Below are positions 52,101 through 61,100 of a stretch of DNA of 64,000 bases, piece by piece. The position numbers and the translations under genes are program-made. Source of the stretch: Chaetorhynchus papuensis. Taxonomy: Eukaryota > Chordata > Aves > Passeriformes > Rhipiduridae. The stretch spans positions 1,226,820-1,290,819 of the forward strand of contig VWYX01000082.1 in NCBI GenBank assembly GCA_013396525.1. The letters run 5' to 3'. Position 1 is the first letter of the stretch. Each line of letters starts with the position of its first letter. The notes under the pieces are model-generated. The model was not told the DNA's origin, made no database searches, and saw nothing but the letters and a program-made list of their open reading frames with translations.

Positions 52101-55100
52101 AGCTGCACGTATGACTGAGCTGCATATCCAGATAAAGGTAGAAAATGAGGGTATCTCCAGACCTGTGTTGAAAGATGTGGCTCTTCAGCACATTTCCTTT
52201 CACACAAACAATATATGATTTTATTCACTGAAGTCTAAGTTATAAAAGATGTCAGGATGCCAAATAAAAAGCTCCATTAGATGCACATCCAAAATGGACC
52301 TGGTGGTGTGAAAGGGTTACATGGGCCTGAACTCAGAAAGACCTTCAAATCCTTTTCCATCAGCCAGGACTGCATGGAATGCAGTGCTCGCCAGTGCACG
52401 GTACATTGGGTACAGTGCTAATATTTTCTTACCTCAGGGAATTTCTTCTTTTGCAAATATTCTGTCATTGCAGGATCAAAATACTTCGCATAACCTTCAT
52501 TGAGACTGTATACCTTCCCCTTCTTCTTGATTTTAACATCTCTGTCCACCAAAATAAATTCACCAAGACCCTGCAGGACAGGATAAATGAGATATTAGCA
52601 AGCAGGAGAAAATTTTGTTGACTTTCCGTAACAATTATCGCATTAGAGATGGCAGAAACGCTAGCACAGCTTGATCCTTTCAGCACGTGTCTGGTGTATA
52701 ACCTCACAGTATTTCAAAAAGAGAAGAAAGCAGAGAATTTGCATTAAATTAATGGAAACTTGTCACATTGGTACTATAAACAAAACTGAATTGGTATAGA
52801 GTATCAAAAGAACTCCAATCAGCCCTGAAAGCAGATGAATCATGAATCTGTGTCCACAAATCATAAGGTTCCAATTAAAAATTGACGCTGTCTTCTGATT
52901 TTTAACTCTTCTTGCCTGTCTTGTCTAAATATCTTAAAGTGAATGTGGTCAGCTACCCTCATGTGTTGCTGTCTGTAGTTTGATTTCAATTTCCACCTTC
53001 TCTTTCTCTGCCTCAACTAAAGCAGTTCATCCCCCGGTTCTTCCCACTTGGAATGAGACTATTTACAAAGGTTACAAGAAGTTTTGGTAATAATTCATCC
53101 TTTTACTGAAAAAACAAAACAAAACAAAACAACGTAAGAAACAAAACTCCTATGTAATTGCCCCCATCTAATTCTAGTTTTACAAAGGAGTGGTCTTCCT
53201 GCATTCCCACAGTAACAGTCAGTGTGCTCCTGGGCACTGAAGAGTGGCACATGCTCTGTTGTACAGGCATTGTTGTGCTTTTGCAAACCTTTGGGTATGC
53301 AGTGTAGGTGACAGCCATACAACTGTACTGCACTCAGGAAATGAAACATCACTGGGCATGAGCTATCAAAAAAATGGTCCTTGCCTCAGGCTAAACAATG
53401 AACACGCTGATGTTCTTCTTCAGACAGAAAAATCAAGAATAAAATAAACACAGATTCCATTAGGTGAAGACAAAGACACTGTACAGATTAAATTTTTTGA
53501 AGTGTTGGTTTGAATGAAGAAGATTTCAAACACTTAATTGAGAATTTAACTTAATTTCTCTTCTATTGAGTAGAAAAAAACCAAGAAGGTATTGCAATCA
53601 ATATGCTCATGTAATATTAAATATTTGTAAAGAGAAGTTGGGGTGCTCCAGGAGATGGAAAAAAGAATTGCGTAAAGTGGATAAGTTACAGAGACAAGGA
53701 TTAACAAAAACAAGTAAAACCAAGCCCAGGAAGCTCTAAAAGATAGTGTCAATGCGATTAACACCACGACTGTACCGGATCGAGCATGAAGCAGTCCACT
53801 CCTTGCCCTGTGGAGAGGGCAACCAGCGTAGCACTGCCGTACAGGGCATAGCCAGCAGCAACAATATTGCGTCCGGGCTGTAAAGCATCTTTTTCAGAAG
53901 GCTCATCATCTGTTTCCTGAGGAAATATCACCATTGAACCAAAGGTTACACTCTGGTAATGAACAGTGGAAACGACACTTCATTAATAATGTGTGACAGA
54001 TTTCCTTTTTCTGTCTATGCAGGCCTTTGAAACAACCAACACAGAGATTGTTCCCACTCATTAAGGACAAGTTTGGTACTGCTTCACGTACATGCTGGGG
54101 CAAGATGTTGAGAGTTTGATATTTTATACATGTCACGCAATCAATATGATACCTACCACAAAGCTGATCCCTGAGCATTACAGCCCAGACTCTTAATTCA
54201 GCATCATCAGAAATCTGAGACAGAGCAGGGGTACTAATTTTCTGTAAATGTAACATAACCTACCATGCTGACGCCCCTCAGAGGGAGTAACTGAGAGATA
54301 AATGCTGTAACTGACATTACAGACAAAATGCTTCCATAGTACTGATGCCCTTCTAGGAGGCCTCTTAAGGCATCAGAGGCCTCCTAGAAACAGAGACTAG
54401 ACAGGAGTAAAGTAATAAAGGTGGGTATTTATTGGAAAGGCCTTCAAAGGCGCACCCTGGGGAGACAGAGGCAATTGCCAAAATGGACCCCAAGAAGGAC
54501 GACAGGTCACGAGTTCTTCACACTTTTATAGGTTTGGTTCATTTGCATATCAGGGTTAATTCTCCAATTAAAGCTTCAGTTTAATGATGTAATTCCCCTC
54601 AGCTTGCCCCCCTCAGGGGCTCCTTGGTATGTACTTTTTGGGCCTAGGACAGTCTAGGTGTCCTTGAAGAGCAGGCCCAGAGAGGCTTTGTTGTGTCTAC
54701 GAGAGGGCAGAAATTAACAGGATACAAGAAACTTCAGAGTTACTCACTAAGCAGTACAGGATTTGAAAAATATAAAAGTTAAAACCTAAGGCATCATTAC
54801 AGAATAAAAGGGTATATGGCACAGCATGATGGAACTGAGTTTGTGCCTTGGTCTCTGCTGAGTGAAGAGACGCATAACTGAAGGGATATAAATGTTCATG
54901 TATTATATACACATGTTCATCGTATTATACACAAAACAACATGCATTTGATGATGTAAAGTGTGCATGTGTGCAGGTATGCATACACAACTCCACACAGA
55001 ACATCCAGGAGCATTTTAATTCCTGCTTTTAATCAATTTCTGACACTTGTACTTCGATTTGGCGCTTTGGCTACCATGGAACAACAGTAGCCCAAGCAGC

Positions 55101-58100
55101 CATGGTGCAAATATTTCCAACCAGCCCAGGGGGTGTGCCTCAACCACGGCTTACAAGAGTCTGTCTGGTGGGCTAAGGAAGGAGGACAACCAACTGTACT
55201 TGGGAAGGCTGTCTCCAGCATTCACCTCCTGCGAATACAAAATGGGGAGGGGTTGCTTGATATCAATGTTTATTTAAAAGTTCACCAGTTGTGGTGGGTC
55301 TTGTGTGGATGTTTTGATGGTGGTCCATGAGGAATTGAAATGAGAAACCCCTCTTTCTTCCGTCCATGGATTAGTATTTTATTGTTCCAAACTCAATTTC
55401 TCAGTGATTGCACGGCCTTATTTAGATTGAGTAGCAGCTAAATAGAAAGAGCAGGTCTAGCCCTGAATATCTGGTTAAAAAAATATAAAAATGCATGAAG
55501 ACTGTCTTGTGTAGAAAATGAAATATTTGCCCGTCAGGGTCCTAGCAAGGTGATCCCCTTCGTCGTTATGTGCCAACACCCTGAGGAAAACTGATACGTG
55601 GGAGACCAAAATGACACCTTTCTTGGTACATGAAGACAGTAATTTCACATCAAATTTATTTTTATTTTATTTGTTTAATTGATTTGTTTTTATTTTCAGC
55701 TGAAAGACTATGTTGCTTTTGTTACTTCACTTACTGTTTTTAACTGTATTTTGCTCAAAATCTTTTTATTATTATTTTGCCAAGTTCTTCTGTGGAAATA
55801 AAAAATCCAGTTGTCAACCAGCTCTTTATGGGAGCTGAAATATAGCATGTACAAATACATGTGGTACTCAGTCCCTTGAAATTATGTCAAGCTGCTTATT
55901 CTGAGAGGTTATAACGCAGATAATGAAGGAAGACTAGTTTAAACTTTTGTTTGCATATTTCAGAGCTTTGAATATTGATTAATAGTAGTCAATACTTTGC
56001 AAAACAATCCTTACAATATCAACTATTATGGCCTACATAGCATCATCTCTTTCAAAATTATATCCCTATGGCACATACATCTCACCATCAAAAGCAATGG
56101 TTGTCTATAGCAGACTAATTATTTGCAACATCAAATGCAGAATTAAACCTGTATTTACACAAACATATTATAGTTGTCATATAGCTCTTTGTATGCTCTT
56201 CTCATTAAAGAAAACATAATTTTGTATAAATAGAGCAAAGTGGTTTGTTTTCTAGAATACAGTGTGTACACAATATAGGTAACTTCTGGTTATATACGAT
56301 ATTGGTTTAAATATACTTTTGAGCTTTTCAGTCCTATTTCTTAAATGCATTTTCTATGTTAATATGGCTGAGAAACTTTATACATGTTAACTCTTCTGAA
56401 AAAAGAAGAGGAACTCCTCCCTTAAGGTATAGGCAGCTGGGCTGAATTCACTTGTTTTTTCATCCTTGTTCACAACTGTGTTTCCAAGAGCTAGCTTCCA
56501 AAAAGAAGGAGAAAAGCTCAGTTTGAAACAAACATTTTGCAGAGCTAGTTAGAATGTGAAAAAGCTACAGATCAGCTGATACTTCAATGTTAGTACCGCA
56601 GGAGTTTTGTCCTACCAAGTACCATGTATTATTAAACAAACAAGGGAATTAAGCTGGCCACTACACTCTGACAATTGCTATTTTCTCTTCTTTCTGGTTC
56701 ACAGATGGATCTCCTGTCCATTATATTTTGAATATGATGGTGGTAGTGAAATACCTTTAGTGATCTTTATGCAAAGCAATAAAATAGGAAGATGGACTGC
56801 AAATAATGAGTTCTAGTGACTCATTATTGGTGTGAAGCAGATGAAAAAAGCGCTGCAGATTTTGGCTATGGAGGTACCCTCAGGTGATATCTGAGTTTGA
56901 AATTTTGTGTGTGTATGATTTGCCTGGCATCACATGAGGGAATTCTCATCAGCACTGGGAGCAGCACTAAAATGACTTGATTTCCAGGTCTCCATTTGTA
57001 TCATGTGTTTCCTGAGTCTCCTTTGTGTTTATACTGAACTCTTACCCCTTCTCTGTGAGGGACCATGTGAAGAGGAGGACATCATCCTCATGACAATGAA
57101 GGGTAGCAAATAAAGCACATCAGAGGCGTTGGGCAAAGTTACAAATGCAAACCGAAGTGAAACAAAGCAAGATAGTTTCATAGCATATTTGTGCAGTATG
57201 AATTAAGAGATGTAGGTTCAGCTGAGTGGCATGAAAACCTAGGAAGAACCCAAGCAAAAAATATTTATTGTCACCACATCCTGACACTTTGGCAACCGAG
57301 AGCCCCTCCGTGGCAGCAGCTGTCGACATCCAATCCCCAGCTGATTCTGCAAGACTCCTCCCTCAGCCCCACTTTTCTGGTGTTTCTGATTTTCAACAGC
57401 ACCACCCTTGTTTCAGAAATCAGAGGCCAGGTGGAAAATTAAATAAACCTGAGATAGCATTAATTTTCTCACAGCTTTCGCTAAGAAACTGATACAGTGT
57501 TTTCTGACATGAGGAAATGGTCCCTTCCACCGTGGTGGAGGCTTTGGACTGGGAGCCATCAGACAACTGTTTTCAGGACTGAAATATATTGTCCAAGTCT
57601 GGCCTTTCTATAAGACTGCTTATTATCTGTTATGGGTTTTTTTCTAAAATAAGCCAAATGTTTCTGCTCTGAGGAGTGTGCCTTTGGAAATGAAGGTGAG
57701 ACATGGTGAGAAAATCAGTCACGCACTCATCTCAGAATTGATAGGTGCTAAGGTTCATCCTTTGGAATCACAGTTGTTCTACCTTTTCAAAAATGTTATT
57801 AATGAACTTTAAATTGACTGAAATTATGTTTTCTTTCTTAATTGATACTTATCCACTGGAATAAACATCTCACTTTTATTCTTTCACACGGCCCTTTAGC
57901 AACAATCAATAAAGCACTTATTATTCAGTAATTTCAAAGGACTTGAAATTAGTAGTGTTTAAAAGTAATAATGTTGCTATGATATTGTGCTGTCTGAGAG
58001 GAAGCTGTACTTGGTAATTTGCATTTTAATGGAAAGTGCTATTTAAGTGAAAGCCTGTAAATTCAACATTGTTTCTAACTTTCCAGAGAAAAATGAAATT

Positions 58101-61100
58101 TTTCTTGTACAATTGGTCTTTTAATTGACAAATGCTGCTTCATTCTAACAGCAGCATTTTCATTTGGATCTGAACTACTTCTACAAAGCAATGTAATTTT
58201 CTTTTTATGAAGCACTGAAAGGTATCCACCCACATGGAAACTGGTAAATTAGAAACTGTAACAAATATGTTCCTATACAATACAACAGCTGTGAAAGGAT
58301 CAGAAAATTATATGAAATCTTGAGCATTTCGAAATTTGGAAAATGTTCTTATTCTGAAGCAGAATCCTGGGCAGTCCATAGGACTTCACACATATTACAG
58401 TTAAGAAAGAGATGGCAGAGNTAAGAAAGAGATGGCAGAGAAATCTAACTGGTATTTCAACTTTCTAAGCTATATTAATTACACAGAACACTTGCCTTTA
58501 TAGTTACACAGTTAACTGTAAGTTAACTTAACACAGACTAAGTTATCACAGCATTTCTAAAGAGAAAGATAATGTTTAGTATTTGCAAGATGGTTCTTAC
58601 CACCCTTTAGAATATTTGACAATGCAGCTACTGCCTACTGCTAATACTGGGAGCTGCAGTTGTTATTTTGGGTATCTTTGGAGAGATAAATGAAAAGGGT
58701 GGCGGTCCCTTTGCTTAGCATAAGAGCACATTTCATGGATTTCATCAACACAGGTAAGCTCTTTTCCCTGCAAAAAGCAAGATACTCCCTGGTACTGGAG
58801 GTAGTCCTAGGGATGCTTTTTTTCCAAAATCATACCTAGGCACCATCTCAGTGTTGTCTGGCCTGTACTGTGTCTGTGGTGTGGGTTTGCACTAACCATT
58901 AACAGTGTGGCCAGCCAAATTCCAGGGCCTGTCTTGTGACTCAACAGTGATGACTATTGTATTACTTAAAAGAAATGTAAAAACCAAGGACTAGCCAGTT
59001 GAAAATTATGAGTAAAAAGGTGAGAGAGACTTTAAAGACATATCTTCATTTTTTTGAAGTGTAGCATCTGAATCTGCAAAAACTTCTTTGAAGTCACAAG
59101 TACTGTAAACTGTTATTTCACAATAGCAATGGCTGAGGGTCTCCCACAGTCATATGACCGTGAGCTCAGGCTTCGGAAAAAACACCAACTGCGGGGAGAT
59201 TAGCAAACAAATCACAAGACTTGGCATGACTGTAACTATTAACATTTGTAGCTGGCTGTGTAGTTGCTGTTCTGTGCAGCCCCACGGAGCAGACACGCTG
59301 CCGGTGAGTGGAGGTGATTGCTGCCTTCAGCCTCCATCGTCACCACGCTTATGACCCCCGTCCAGGACAGAGGTCACCGCGCTGCTGACCACGGCACGGC
59401 CCGGGGCTGCCAGCCCCTCGCAGTGCGTGTCCAGGAGGACAAATGCTGCCATTCGCCGCACACTGAGTCAAGCACCACGGAAGGGGCTAACCAGCTGCCC
59501 CGGGGGTGAGATGGCTGTAGTTAAGTGCCTTTGTGTTCGGAGGAGGGAAGCGCTGCCACCTAGCAATTCCATGGGGCTGGGTGTCCCCCTCCTGTGAATT
59601 CAGGCAGCGTGAATTTTAGCACACGTGAGTACCAAGTGTTCAACACCAAGTGTTCAACACCAAGTGTTCGTCTACTCTTTCTAAAGCCCCGTTTTTCCCG
59701 GAGACGCCTAAGGGACCTAGGAAAGAAACTAGGCAAGGTGATGAACCCAAGACATTTTGCTTTCACCAAGTGAATCGTGCCATGTGTGATTTGCCCATCT
59801 TCTTACCTTTTTGTAGACGGCAAATATTGTTCCTATTGGTGCCAAGCAGTCTATGTTGGACGAACCATCAAGGGGGTCAAAGCACACCACATATTTACCC
59901 TAAAACAGAAGTGACAAGGGAAACATTAAGTAAATAATGTGTTGTTTTGCATAATTATTTCCTTTTACTTGAAAAATCCCATGTTTTTTGTCTGCATTTA
60001 GCCCTCCAAGCGTGCCTGCTACGGCTCGTCAGAGAAGGCTGCACTGCTGACCCAGCTGGCTTGCCAGAGAAATTGGAGAGGACATGTTTCTGCTCAGACA
60101 GTGCAAACAGATGACAGAGAGGAGCACTCCTCTGTGGCCAAGCAGTGCAAAAAATTCTATAAAAGCAAAAGAAGTGACTCATTCTGGAAGCAGGTATCTT
60201 CCTCGAATAAATTTGTTTAGTTTTGCTACTTTTTGCTGCGAATGGAAGGATTTCGCTGTGTTGTGAGGTTTGAGGGTAAGAAGGCAGAAAAAAAAGATCT
60301 TCAGGAAAGGGCAGGTTTCATCAGCGTGAACAGTAACTCGCTGCAATAGGATCCCCTCCTGGGGGAAGCCTGATGAAGCAGTCAGGTGTTTCCTTTGGAC
60401 ATGTAACATAAAACTCAGCTCTGCCAACCTCTCATCTCATTTTATCTTGCTAAATACTAATGTAATCCAAAACCATTGCACCGGTGGTCAGGGAATGTAA
60501 CAGTACACTTACACCTGGGATTTGGGATGTGTTAACAAGCTTAAAAATAATTATTCTTCCCCCTTCACAAAACTTTAATTTTACTCTCCACGTCTCTTCT
60601 AGCTGTTGAAATCATGCCATCCACTACAGTTATTAATCAAAACAGCGCAGAAATGGTGCAAATTTTCTGAATTCCCTGGGGAAGGGTTGGGTTTGGGGCG
60701 GGGGGGGCCAGGGCCAGGTTTCATACTTGAAGCAAGAGTGCCACCTGCTGCTGCCTGAGCCGACAACCCCCCTGAAGGCACAGACCCGCTTGTCTTTCGG
60801 GATGATGATGGCGTCCTTGTTCTCCTCTGTGACCAGGACGCAGGTGCTGTAGGAGGACTGGAGCATATTAATCACCAGGGAGTTGGATAATACATCCAGC
60901 TTCTTCACCTCATCACCGGTCACATTCACAGTGCCAGCTATACCAAACCTATGGAACAGTAAAAACGTCAAGCAGCCTGAAGGAGGCCAGCATTACAGGT
61001 TTTTAGGAAAAAAAACCCCAACAAGTCAAGGTGGTTCCTTCCTCTTATCTTCCTACACCTTTACATAGTCTTTGGATTAAACAGCTAAGGTGCATTATAA

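Larger units (their letters stand above)
53917..59806 (-). other. FBP2: FBP2 intron 3
   Basis: 5,890 bases. From left to right it contains a same-strand LTR with an inverted repeat at its edge (54.34-54.72 kb), an AT-rich stretch that looks like unique regulatory DNA (57.8-58.2 kb), a duplicated 19-mer around a single N (58.4 kb), a GC-rich patch (59.28-59.52 kb) and a 14-bp tandem repeat (59.63 kb). Confidence 0.8.
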
